DNA from: an uncultured Acidimicrobiaceae bacterium
Lineage (GTDB): Bacteria; Actinomycetota; Acidimicrobiia; Spongiisociales; UBA5794
NCBI GenBank assembly: GCA_947258635.1
Contig: CAMYJM010000014.1
Coordinates: 1 to 15,940 of the forward strand
DNA: 15,940 nucleotides
Direction: 5' to 3'
The notes under the pieces were generated by a model. The model did no database searches, was not told where the DNA came from, and was given only the letters and a program-made list of their open reading frames with translations. Shown one piece after another: positions 1 through 8,137 of this stretch. Position 1 is the first letter of the stretch. Every line of letters begins with the position of its first letter. The position numbers were made by a program, and so were the translations under genes.

Positions 1-463
1 TCGGGTCCGGGCGCGTGTAGTCCTCCTTCACGTAACCGAAGAGGTGCTCTCCGAACACCGCCGGGACGTTCTTGGCGAGCAGTGCCTCCCGGGCAGAAGC
101 GGGGACGGTGGCTCCACGAACGAGGTGTAGTTCCGGCTTAGCGATCTTGGTGAGCGCGCCCATGTGCTCCGTGGCGGTCGTGGAGAAGTAGTGAACCAGT
201 GCGTCGGGATCTTGGAAAACGTGATGAACGAGCACCGCGTCTTCACCGACGGCATGGTTGATCTCGGTTGAAAGCACGCCGGAGTCTGCCCTGGCGCTGG
301 CGTGGATGTCCTCCCACTCTTTCAGCATTTCCTTCGACTCGGCGGACTTCCGGAACAGCCCTCCTTGCTTCGTCGGGACCCATTTGCCCGTGACGGTGAT
401 CTCCTGTCCGAGTTTGGTCGGTTCGGCGAGGTGCGGCGGCAGGGGCTCGCGGTACTGCGTCAA
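1..463 (-). CDS. Partial antibiotic-biosynthesis-monooxygenase-like protein (3' end beyond the window)
   Basis: About 154 residues are visible and the frame stays open through the left edge, so the C-terminus is missing. The start is a TTG at 463-461. No ATG lies between it and the in-frame stop upstream (526-524), and GGGAG precedes it by about 7 nt. The protein opens MTQYREPLPPHLAEP, then has a beta-alpha-beta pattern: ITVTGKW, a helix EMLKEWEDIHA, SGVLSTEIN, and AVLVHHVFQDPDALVHYFST followed by EHMGALTKI. This looks like the dimeric alpha/beta barrel of antibiotic-biosynthesis monooxygenases and related quinol monooxygenases. No catalytic residue can be assigned, so the reaction is unknown. 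It is divergent from an HxlR-type regulator and has a good promoter overlapped by a dyad, so control by that regulator is likely (inference). Confidence 0.7.
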   Translation of the reverse strand, partial: MTQYREPLPPHLAEPTKLGQEITVTGKWVPTKQGGLFRKSAESKEMLKEWEDIHASARADSGVLSTEINHAVGEDAVLVHHVFQDPDALVHYFSTTATEHMGALTKIAKPELHLVRGATVPASAREALLAKNVPAVFGEHLFGYVKEDYTRPDP

Positions 464-522
464 TGTCTGTCTCCCATCGGGTACGTCGCGACGCGACGTC
501 GCGGCGACTCGTCGTGTGGTCG

Positions 523-551
523 ACTATCGCAGACTAGCTTTAGTTAGTCAA
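523..551 (-). promoter_or_regulatory. Sigma-A-type promoter for the monooxygenase-like gene
   Basis: On the minus strand TTGACT (551-546) is followed by exactly 17 nt and then GATAGT (528-523), a 5/6 match to the -35 box and 4/6 to the -10 box. The predicted transcription start is near 516, giving a leader of about 53 nt before the TTG start. The -35 box lies inside the dyad at 541-570, so a bound regulator would block polymerase. Confidence 0.6.
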
Positions 552-570
552 TTGAACAGTTGACTTTCTA
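541..570. promoter_or_regulatory. Dyad operator candidate between divergent genes
   Basis: The core AGTCAA (546-551), 8 nt, TTGACT (560-565) is a perfect inverted repeat. The symmetry extends around the same centre (555.5) with TAG (541-543) against CTA (568-570), giving 9 matched positions per half-site. HxlR-family dimers bind such dyads in the intergenic region next to their own gene. It covers the -35 box of the minus-strand gene and lies 17-46 nt before the regulator's ATG, so it could control both genes. Confidence 0.6.
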
Positions 571-586
571 GTGTAAGGTGAGCTCC

Positions 587-1258
587 ATGGCAATCACCCG
601 GTGGCAATCCGGCCGAAAGAGCTACGAGCAGGTGTGCCCGATGGCGACGGCGCTCGACTTCATCGGCGACCGTTGGACCATCCTGATTCTGCGGGAGCTC
701 CTCGGGGGCCCCGCCCGATTCCAGGAGCTGCGTGACGGCCTCCCCGGCATCGCCACCAACCTATTGACCGATCGGCTCCGCCGCATGGAGACCGACGGCA
801 TCGTCCGACGCGTCGACCTGGGTGGCTCCAGCCTCTACAGCCTGACCGAAGGGGGTGCCGGGACACGGACGGCGATCGAAGAGCTTGGCATGTGGGGAGC
901 CCGAATGGGCCGAATCGGCCCCGCCGTCCATCGGCGGAGCATCCGAGCCATCGCCATGGCCCTACAGGCCGTACTGGCTCGCGCCGGCGCTGCATTGCCC
1001 CGCGAAGTCGACATCATCGAACTGGACGTGGACGGCGAATTCGCAGAGATCGTCCTCGGGACCAGGCCAACGGTCGCCGCACGGACTTCGACACAGCCCG
1101 ATGCTCGCGTAGCTGTGGCCACCCCGAACATCTCTGCTTTCCTGCTTGGGCAAGCCGCCGCCGACGCAACCTTCAACCACGTCTCCGGCGACGAGCAAGC
1201 AACCCATCACCTGATCGCCGCCCTGACCGCACCGGCATGTGGCGCTGGTAGTAGTTGA
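587..1258 (+). CDS. HxlR-family winged-helix regulator with C-terminal sterol-carrier-like domain
   Basis: The protein has 223 residues. Residues about 13-105 form an HxlR winged helix: YEQVCPMATALDFIGDRWT, then ILRELLGG, FQELRDGLPGIATNLLTDRLRRME (recognition region) and a wing ending SLYSLTEGG. Cys17 sits where many HxlR proteins carry a redox- or electrophile-sensing cysteine. Residues about 118-215 resemble the SCP2-like domain (small-ligand pocket) attached to some members of this family: DVDGEFAEIVLGTRP, then ATPNISAFLLG. ATG 587 is chosen because AAGGTGAG (575-582) lies 4 nt before it; a GTG at 578 is the alternative and would overlap that site. It probably represses or activates the divergent monooxygenase-like gene through the dyad at 541-570. 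The ligand is unknown. Confidence 0.87.
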   Translation: MAITRWQSGRKSYEQVCPMATALDFIGDRWTILILRELLGGPARFQELRDGLPGIATNLLTDRLRRMETDGIVRRVDLGGSSLYSLTEGGAGTRTAIEELGMWGARMGRIGPAVHRRSIRAIAMALQAVLARAGAALPREVDIIELDVDGEFAEIVLGTRPTVAARTSTQPDARVAVATPNISAFLLGQAAADATFNHVSGDEQATHHLIAALTAPACGAGSS

Positions 1259-1278
1259 TCCCTTCGTGGGGAGTGGCC

Positions 1279-2463
1279 TCAGGTATCGAACCAAATGTCG
1301 AGAAGCTGCTCGTACTCTTGTTTGGCCCTTCGCCCCTGTGCCGAGGGATCCTCGAGGGTCACCCGTGGGGCGGGATAGGCGTAGAAGTTCCCCGTGCCGT
1401 AGGCAGCCAGACCATCTCCTACCTCTACGTAGCAGAATCCGTTGCCGTCATAGACACCGGGTCGTGGCTGGTCGTTGATGTCAGCGGCTATCGCAGCCGC
1501 GACCACCTGTGCCTCGCCCTCCGCGAAAACGCCCGCCTTGGGAAGAAGCATCGAGTTCAGCAGCCGGATGGCGGCAACGTCCCCGATTGCATAGACCCCG
1601 GGATACTGCACCTCGAGCGTGTTCACATCGGATAGAAGCTCGAGAGTCTGGGGGTGAACCGGCACATACCCGCTGGGGTCCACCAGTCCCGCCTGCTTCA
1701 GCGGCGATGGGGCCCGATGGGGCGGGATTCCGATGAGTAGGTCGTAGGACGTCTCCTCATCTGCGAACCGAACCGTGCGCGATGCTTGCTCGATCTCGGT
1801 CACCTGCTGGTTGAAGTGGTAGGCAATCCGCCGCTCGTCCATAAGGGCACACAGGGCCCGACCAACCGCCGGACCTGCCACCGCCATGGGTATCGACTCA
1901 GGGGTATACAGATCGATCTCGACCTGGTCGCGGATGCCGTTCTCTCTCGTCCAGGCCTCGACCAGCATCGCTGCTTCATAGGGAGCGGCCGGGCAACGGA
2001 ATGGGGCTCCCGCCACGAGGACGACGATCCTGCCGCCCTGGAACCGTTTGAGCTCGTCGTGAAGCGCCGCCGCCTCTGTGGCTTCATAGAGGTTGTGGGC
2101 CGACTCCGCGAAGCCCGATATCGAGTCGGGTGCCAGTTCTGCGCCCAGCGCCAGTACGAGGTAGTCCCCGGCGAGGGCCCCGGCGTCTGTCTCCACGGCA
2201 CGAGTTGCCGGATCGACACCTCGGACCTCGGCATGAACCCACTCGATACCCGGTCGCTTGAGCTTCGCCATGTCCCGCTGAATGTGGCGCACCGACTCCC
2301 GCTCCCCGGTCATGAGCCCCAGATTGGAAACGCCAAGAGAAAAGGTCGTGCTTCGCTCGATCATCACGACCCGGTGCTCCGATGACACCAGGCCGCGCAA
2401 GTGATGCGCAGCAGTCAAGCCGCCCCACCCGCCACCCAAGATCAGAATCGTCTTTCCCGCCAT
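1279..2463 (-). CDS. FAD-dependent oxidoreductase, sulfide:quinone reductase / FCSD-like
   Basis: The protein has 394 residues, close to the usual size of the family. Residues 5-23 hold the N-terminal dinucleotide fold (ILILGGGWGGLTAAHHLR), with the acidic end of the second strand at MIER (34-37). The second FAD contact is YAIGDVA (291-297). Cys157 in PFRCPAAPYE and Cys344 in NGFCYVEVG match the positions of the redox cysteine pair of flavocytochrome c sulfide dehydrogenase and many sulfide:quinone reductases, so sulfide or another sulfur compound oxidised at the membrane surface is the best guess. A third, SQR-specific cysteine was not identified, so the electron acceptor is open. The ATG at 2463 is preceded by GAGG 8 nt away; a TTG at 2499 is less likely. 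It converges on the regulator with only a 20-nt gap and is divergent from the next gene. A weak -10 box, TAGACT, lies at 2504-2499. Confidence 0.82.
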   Translation of the reverse strand: MAGKTILILGGGWGGLTAAHHLRGLVSSEHRVVMIERSTTFSLGVSNLGLMTGERESVRHIQRDMAKLKRPGIEWVHAEVRGVDPATRAVETDAGALAGDYLVLALGAELAPDSISGFAESAHNLYEATEAAALHDELKRFQGGRIVVLVAGAPFRCPAAPYEAAMLVEAWTRENGIRDQVEIDLYTPESIPMAVAGPAVGRALCALMDERRIAYHFNQQVTEIEQASRTVRFADEETSYDLLIGIPPHRAPSPLKQAGLVDPSGYVPVHPQTLELLSDVNTLEVQYPGVYAIGDVAAIRLLNSMLLPKAGVFAEGEAQVVAAAIAADINDQPRPGVYDGNGFCYVEVGDGLAAYGTGNFYAYPAPRVTLEDPSAQGRRAKQEYEQLLDIWFDT

Positions 2464-2656
2464 GGACGCTGCCTCGCCACCGGAACGTGTCGAAGTCAAG
2501 TCTATGAGATGGACGTGGTCGGCGGTGAGGAAACGAGGTCGTGCGAGCCGCGGGCTTCATCAGGGCGACCGTGAGGACGTAGTTGTCCGGTCAAGACGTC
2601 GCGTGCGCCCACCTCGCTCATCCTGCTGCGATCACCTCCCCGGATCTCACTCGCCG

Positions 2657-2662
2657 TAGACT
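2657..2662 (+). promoter_or_regulatory. -10 box implying a leaderless transcript for the gene at 2669
   Basis: TAGACT ends 6 nt before the A of the ATG at 2669, so transcription would begin at or within a base of the start codon. No Shine-Dalgarno sequence is present in this interval. No convincing -35 box is seen. Leaderless mRNAs are common in actinobacteria. Confidence 0.4.
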
Positions 2663-2668
2663 CACCGC

Positions 2669-3883
2669 ATGGCTGTTCTCCTGGTCCCGGTCATCCTGGC
2701 GGTGATCGCCTTCGCCGCGGTCGCGGCCATGCAGCGCGCTCGAAAGGTCCAGGCGGCTTGGACCGCGGCGGCCCGGCAGCTGGGACTGGCCCACAGCGGT
2801 AGCGGTTGGACGCGACCTCAACTCAGCGGCAGCATGGGTGGACTGCTGGTCCGGGTGGACGTATACAGCACTGGCGGCAAGAACAAGACCTACTGGACCC
2901 GGTACCGGGCGGTGTTCCCGACCCCGGGCACTGCCGTCCGCCTCAAGCGGCAGACGGGGCTGAGCCGCGTCACCAAGCTGTTCGGCGCCCAGGACGTCGA
3001 GATCGGCGACGTTGCCTTCGATGACGCCTTTGTGATCAAGGCCGGCTCGGAGTATCAGGCATCCGAGTACCTGACGCTCCCCCGCCGCACCCTGCTGCTC
3101 AAGCTGTATGCGCTGTATCGCGGTGTCGATCTCACTCCCGACTACCTCGAGATCGTCACGAGGGGACAGGAAACCGAGGCCAGGCAGCTGGTGACGAACA
3201 CCAGACGGCTCGTCAGCGCCGGCCGCGTCCTCGCCGGCCTCACCGAGGACGACGGGCGGGTCGAGCGGTCCCTGCGGAGCCGGGCTCGGGGCGATATGGG
3301 TGCCGCCGCCGAGGAGCTGCGCCACGCCGACTCCGATGCCGACGACATCGACACCCCGCTGCTCGAGGCCGAGATGTTGGCGAGCTCGGGGCAGCTCGCC
3401 GAGGCGGCGCCTTTACTTACCGGTCTCTCCGAGCGGCTCCCGGCCGACGAGGAAGTGGCCGGGCTGCAGCGGGCATTGGAACGCATGGACCCCGCCGTCC
3501 CGGCGGCAGACCAGAGCCCGGTCGGGATGCAGGAGATCCTCGACGACCTGTTCGTTGCCAACCGGCTGTCATTCGAGACGGCCGAGATCTTCGACGAGCA
3601 CTACCTGGGCCGCTCAGTCACCTGGAGCGGCAAGGTGCAGTCGATCCGCGACTACCGCAGCGACCTCGACTTTGGCCCCGAGCCGGGAGCGAAGGCGGTG
3701 ATCGCCATCGCCGAGATCGAGCACGACCTGTATGGCGTCTCCGAGATCGATGCCGTGGTGCAGCTTCCGGCCGGAACGGCGGCCCGCCTCAATCGAGGCG
3801 ATCAGGTGACCTTCACCGGCCAGCTGCTCAAAGCCGACAGCATGATGCGCAACATCTACGTGCGCGATGGCCGACTGAGTTAG
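2669..3883 (+). CDS. Membrane-anchored protein with TPR-like middle and OB-fold-like C-terminus, function unknown
   Basis: The protein has 404 residues and no family I can name with confidence. Residues 2-21 (AVLLVPVILAVIAFAAVAAM) form one hydrophobic segment followed by RARK, which suggests a signal anchor with the rest in the cytoplasm. Residues about 30-165 form a mixed alpha/beta domain (LGLAHSGSGW, RVDVYSTGGKNKTYWTRYRAVFP), like conserved domains of unknown function that follow a membrane anchor. Residues about 200-265 are helical and Ala/Leu/Glu-rich (GDMGAAAEELRHAD, LASSGQLAEAAPLLTGLSER), consistent with a degenerate TPR pair. Residues about 315-404 (VTWSGKVQSIRDY, AVIAIAEI, LNRGDQVTFTGQLL, RNIYVRDGRL) have the strand pattern of an OB-fold (tRNA_anti-like) domain. 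The gene overlaps the tail of kup by 4 nt on the other strand. Confidence 0.75.
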   Translation: MAVLLVPVILAVIAFAAVAAMQRARKVQAAWTAAARQLGLAHSGSGWTRPQLSGSMGGLLVRVDVYSTGGKNKTYWTRYRAVFPTPGTAVRLKRQTGLSRVTKLFGAQDVEIGDVAFDDAFVIKAGSEYQASEYLTLPRRTLLLKLYALYRGVDLTPDYLEIVTRGQETEARQLVTNTRRLVSAGRVLAGLTEDDGRVERSLRSRARGDMGAAAEELRHADSDADDIDTPLLEAEMLASSGQLAEAAPLLTGLSERLPADEEVAGLQRALERMDPAVPAADQSPVGMQEILDDLFVANRLSFETAEIFDEHYLGRSVTWSGKVQSIRDYRSDLDFGPEPGAKAVIAIAEIEHDLYGVSEIDAVVQLPAGTAARLNRGDQVTFTGQLLKADSMMRNIYVRDGRLS

Positions 3884-5760
3884 ATCTCGACCTGAACGCC
3901 GACTTCGATGGTGCGATCCTGGGGGAGGCCGAAGTAGCGGGCGGCGCTCGCCGAGTTGCGGTGCATGAAGGCAAAGACATGGTCCCGCCACAGCGCCATC
4001 CCGGGCAGCTCGGTCGCCAGCACAGTCTCCTTGCCGAGAAAATAGGTGGCGATCGCCGGCTTGAAACCGAACCCCTTGACGACGATATTGCCGAGGGCCT
4101 CGGGGACATTGGGCTCCTCGAAGAAGCCGTACTTGAGGACAACCTGAGAGAAGCCTTCGCCGAGGTCGTGCACCGTGGCCCGCTGGGCGCGGGGAACCCG
4201 GGGAACCGGGTCCACGTCGACTGCCAGCAGGATGATCGTCTCGTGCAGCACCTCGTGATGCTTGAGGTTGGTCAGCAGCGAAGGTGGCGTTGCCCCGGCC
4301 TGCGGGAATAGATAGACACCGATGCCCGGCACCCGCAGTTGGGGGTTTTCGACGATCGATGCGATGAAGCGCTCGATGGCAAGCTCGGTGCGCCGCAAGC
4401 GGGCCGCCATCAGCTCTTTGCCCTTCTTCCATGTGGTCATGATCACAAACCCGATGACCCCGATCACCAGCGGGAACCAGCCCCCGGCGGGCACCTTCGT
4501 GATGTTCGCCCCGAAGAACGTCAGATCGACCGCGAGGAAGAGGAGCGTCAGCCCAACGGCGGCCGAGGTCTTCCATCTCCACCGGTCCCGCATGACGACG
4601 AACAACAAGAGGGTCGTGATCACCATGTCGGTGGCGACCCCGACGCCGTAGGCGGCCGCCAGGTTGCTCGACGATCCGAAGCCGATGACGAGTCCCACCG
4701 CGGCGATCATCAAGAGCCAGTTGATCGTCGGCACGTAGATCTGGCCGAATTGCCGCGGCGAGGTGTGATCGACCTGTTGCCGGGGCAGGTAGCCGAGCTT
4801 GATCGCCTGCGCCGTCAACGAGTACGCCCCCGATATCAGAGCCTGCGAGGCAATGACGGTCGCCAGCGTGGCCAACACCACCATGGGCAGCACCGCCCAA
4901 TCGGGAGCCATCAGGTAGAAGGGGTTCTCGATGGCCTCCGGCTCCTGGAGCAGTAGTGCCCCTTGCCCGAAGTAGTTGATGACCAGGGCGGGAAAGACCA
5001 GCCCGAACCAGCCGAGCCGGATCGGCTTCACTCCGAAGTGACCCATGTCGGCGTAGAGAGCCTCGCTGCCGGTGACGACCAGGAACACGCCACCCAACGC
5101 CAGGAAGGCGAAGCGGGGCTCGTCGGTCACGAACGCCACGGCTTTGAGAGGATTGATGGCCGCCAGCACGCCGGGCTCACCGACGATCTGGATGACCCCG
5201 AGCAGGGCCAGAACCGAGAACCACAAGATCATTATCGGACCGAACAAGGTCCCGAGCGTCGAAGTGCCCCGGTGCTGGTTCGTGAAGAGCACGATCAGGA
5301 TGACACAGGCGATGGGGATCACCCACGACTCCAGGCCCGACACGGCAACTTCGAGCCCTTCAACCGCCGACAGCACCGAGATGGCGGGCGTGATCATGCC
5401 GTCTCCATACAGGAGCGCGGTGCCGAAGAGCCCGACTCCGATCAGCAAGACCCGGCTACGCGTGCCCTTGGAGCCGGCCATGATCAGCGACGTGAGCGCC
5501 AGGATGCCGCCCTCCCCGTCGTTGTCGGCCCGCATCACGAAGATGAGGTACTTGATCGTGACGACCAGCACCAGGCCCCAGAAGATCAGCGAGAGCACGC
5601 CGAAAACGGCGCCTTCGGTGACCGGGAGGCCTGCCACGTGAAAGGCCTCCCGGAACGCATATAGCGGGCTGGTGCCGATATCGCCGTAAACCACCCCGAG
5701 GGCGCCCAGGGTCAGCAGGGCGGTGTATTTCCCGCCTTGGGACGTCGACCCGTGTGCCAT
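3880..5760 (-). CDS. kup: Low-affinity K+ transporter, Kup/HAK/KT family
   Basis: The protein has 626 residues, normal for bacterial Kup. It takes up K+ together with H+ through the inner membrane. The family signature GVVYGDIGTSPLY is at 22-34 in the first membrane helix. GDGMITPAISVLSAVEGLE at 119-137 is the second diagnostic block, and about twelve hydrophobic segments run to around residue 440. The C-terminal 180 residues (VENPQLRVPGIGVYLF, HHEVLHETIILL, VVLKYGFFEEPNVPEAL) match the cytoplasmic domain of the family. The ATG at 5760 is preceded by GAGGAAG about 7 nt away. It lies 26 nt downstream of glyS on the same strand and is probably cotranscribed with it. Its stop codon overlaps that of the convergent gene (3880-3883). 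Confidence 0.95.
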   Translation of the reverse strand: MAHGSTSQGGKYTALLTLGALGVVYGDIGTSPLYAFREAFHVAGLPVTEGAVFGVLSLIFWGLVLVVTIKYLIFVMRADNDGEGGILALTSLIMAGSKGTRSRVLLIGVGLFGTALLYGDGMITPAISVLSAVEGLEVAVSGLESWVIPIACVILIVLFTNQHRGTSTLGTLFGPIMILWFSVLALLGVIQIVGEPGVLAAINPLKAVAFVTDEPRFAFLALGGVFLVVTGSEALYADMGHFGVKPIRLGWFGLVFPALVINYFGQGALLLQEPEAIENPFYLMAPDWAVLPMVVLATLATVIASQALISGAYSLTAQAIKLGYLPRQQVDHTSPRQFGQIYVPTINWLLMIAAVGLVIGFGSSSNLAAAYGVGVATDMVITTLLLFVVMRDRWRWKTSAAVGLTLLFLAVDLTFFGANITKVPAGGWFPLVIGVIGFVIMTTWKKGKELMAARLRRTELAIERFIASIVENPQLRVPGIGVYLFPQAGATPPSLLTNLKHHEVLHETIILLAVDVDPVPRVPRAQRATVHDLGEGFSQVVLKYGFFEEPNVPEALGNIVVKGFGFKPAIATYFLGKETVLATELPGMALWRDHVFAFMHRNSASAARYFGLPQDRTIEVGVQVEI

Positions 5761-5786
5761 TTCTCGACTTCCTCGGCCGGCGCTCG

Positions 5787-7094
<1,308 letters not shown>

Positions 7095-7119
7095 TGGTTC
7101 CCTTGGGAGCGAAGCGGGA

Positions 7120-7148
7120 ATGATAGGGGCATACAGAGCCGGTCGAAT
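7120..7148 (-). promoter_or_regulatory. Promoter candidate for glyS-kup
   Basis: On the minus strand TATCAT (7125-7120) matches 5 of 6 -10 positions. It would start transcription near 7113, leaving a leader of about 19 nt that carries the AAGGGA ribosome site before ATG 7094. The -35 region at 17 nt is only ATTCGA (7148-7143), or TTCGAC at 16 nt, so this is a -10-driven candidate. If real, glyS has its own promoter and the hairpins further upstream are not part of its leader. Confidence 0.45.
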
Positions 7149-7153
7149 GACAC

Positions 7154-7216
7154 GGCGATCTCGCCAGCTCCCCTCGTGTCTTCCCACCGGCGGGGGAAGT
7201 GGCGCCGCCAGGCGCC
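7154..7216. other. Hairpin cluster in the uppS-glyS spacer
   Basis: This is part of the 314-nt spacer 7095-7408, in which I see no credible coding sequence. It holds three inverted repeats. GGCGA/TCGCC (7154-7165) has a 2-nt loop. CTTCCC (7180-7185) pairs with GGGAAG (7194-7199) around an 8-nt loop. GGCGCC (7201-7206) pairs with GGCGCC (7211-7216) around GCCA. No T-run follows on either strand and no T-box consensus is present. Function unknown. Confidence 0.5.
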
Positions 7217-7327
7217 GATGGGGGCGCTGGTTCGACGTGGTCCCGTCCACAGGTACCAACATCCCCAGCGGTGACAGCGCCCTCGAACCGGGACCCACTT
7301 CCAACGACGCGCCCCCCTACCTCCATC

Positions 7328-7376
7328 GGCGTCCTGGCGGACGCCTCGCAGGGACCTTCCCCCGCCGCCGGGGGGA
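7328..7376 (-). terminator. Tandem hairpins after uppS, probable terminator without U-tract
   Basis: Read on the minus strand, the first stem is TCCCCC with GGGGGA (7376-7371 and 7363-7358) around a 7-nt loop. The second is GGCGTCC with GGACGCC (7345-7339 and 7334-7328) around a 4-nt loop, a perfect 7-bp stem. They lie 33-81 nt beyond the uppS stop. Neither is followed by a T-run. High-GC actinobacteria often end transcripts at such stems, singly or in tandem, so termination of the recO-uppS transcript is the simplest reading. Confidence 0.45.
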
Positions 7377-7408
7377 CACATACGAATACGAAGCGCCCGA
7401 CCGCGGTC

Positions 7409-8137
7409 CTACGTAGCGCCGCCGAATCTCCGGCTGCGGGACTGGTACTCGGCGATGCAGCCGGCGAAGGAGTGACGGTCGAAGTCGGGCCACATCAGCG
7501 GCGATACCACGAGCTCGGCGTAGGTCGCCTGCCACAGCAGGAAGTTGGACACCCGCTGCTCGCCGCTGGTGCGGATCAGCAGATCGACGTCCGGCATGTC
7601 CGGGATGGAGAGCTGCGATGCCACCAGGGACTCGTCGACGGCGGCCGGGTCGAGCTCCCCGGCGCCGACCCGCTCGGCCAGCTTGCGAGCAGCCCGGGCG
7701 ATCTCGGCACGGCCCCCGTAATTGAAGGCGAGCACCAGCTCGAGCGTGCGGTTGTCCTGCGTCATCTCCTCGGCCGCCGCAAACTCGTCGCGTAGACCCT
7801 GATGGACGCGAGGGTCCCAGCGGTCACCGATGAACCGGATCCGCACCCCCTTCTCATGGAGGGCGTCGCGCCGCCGCTGCAGCACCTCGACGTTGAAGTG
7901 CAGGAGAAACTGCACCTCCTCCTCCGAGCGTTTCCAGTTCTCGGTCGAGAAGGTGTAGGCCGTCAGCCAATCGACGCCGAGATCGAGCGCCCCGTCGACG
8001 ACGTCGAACAGGGCGGCCTCCCCGGCGGCGTGGCCCTGGGTGCGGTGCAGCCCGCGCGCCTCCGCCCAGCGGCCGTTGCCGTCCATGATGAGACCGACGT
8101 GGCGCGGCACTCGCTGGCGATCGACCTGCTCAGACAT
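7409..8137 (-). CDS. uppS: Isoprenyl transferase (undecaprenyl diphosphate synthase family)
   Basis: The protein has 242 residues, the usual length. It adds isopentenyl diphosphate units in cis to an allylic diphosphate, making the polyprenyl carrier for cell-wall synthesis. The signature HVGLIMDGNGRWA (13-25) contains the catalytic Asp19 that binds Mg2+ and diphosphate. FSTENWKRSEEEV (63-75) follows, then LAFNYGGRAEI (136-146) and the C-terminal substrate block DLLIRTSGEQRVSNFLLWQ (185-203). Relatives of this family can make different chain lengths (decaprenyl or short Z,E products), and the sequence alone does not decide this. The ATG at 8137 lies inside the end of recO (8-nt overlap) with no good ribosome site of its own, so translation is probably coupled to recO. 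Confidence 0.95.
   Translation of the reverse strand: MSEQVDRQRVPRHVGLIMDGNGRWAEARGLHRTQGHAAGEAALFDVVDGALDLGVDWLTAYTFSTENWKRSEEEVQFLLHFNVEVLQRRRDALHEKGVRIRFIGDRWDPRVHQGLRDEFAAAEEMTQDNRTLELVLAFNYGGRAEIARAARKLAERVGAGELDPAAVDESLVASQLSIPDMPDVDLLIRTSGEQRVSNFLLWQATYAELVVSPLMWPDFDRHSFAGCIAEYQSRSRRFGGAT

Noticed and set aside
28..255. A 75-codon minus-strand frame beginning at 255
   Set aside because: It is Ser/Arg/Pro-rich and out of frame with the longer minus-strand protein starting at 463, which has coherent secondary structure, a promoter and a ribosome site.
3614..4900. A 428-codon minus-strand frame across kup and the end of the plus-strand gene
   Set aside because: It lies in another frame of the same strand as kup, its product is Arg/Gly/His-rich, and kup's own frame carries the recognisable family motifs.
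7279..7289. tRNA T-loop-like GGTTCGAGGGC on the minus strand
   Set aside because: The T-stem does not close (G-G at the loop-closing pair), and no acceptor, D or anticodon arms could be placed.
7095..7304. Extension of glyS upstream to a start at 7304
   Set aside because: The extra 70 residues are Pro/Arg-rich without similarity to GlyRS N-termini, and ATG 7094 has a ribosome site and a -10 box at the right distance.
7095..7376. T-box or other amino-acid-sensing leader for glyS
   Set aside because: The T-box consensus AGGGTGGNACCGCG is absent, and a plausible promoter lies downstream of the hairpins.
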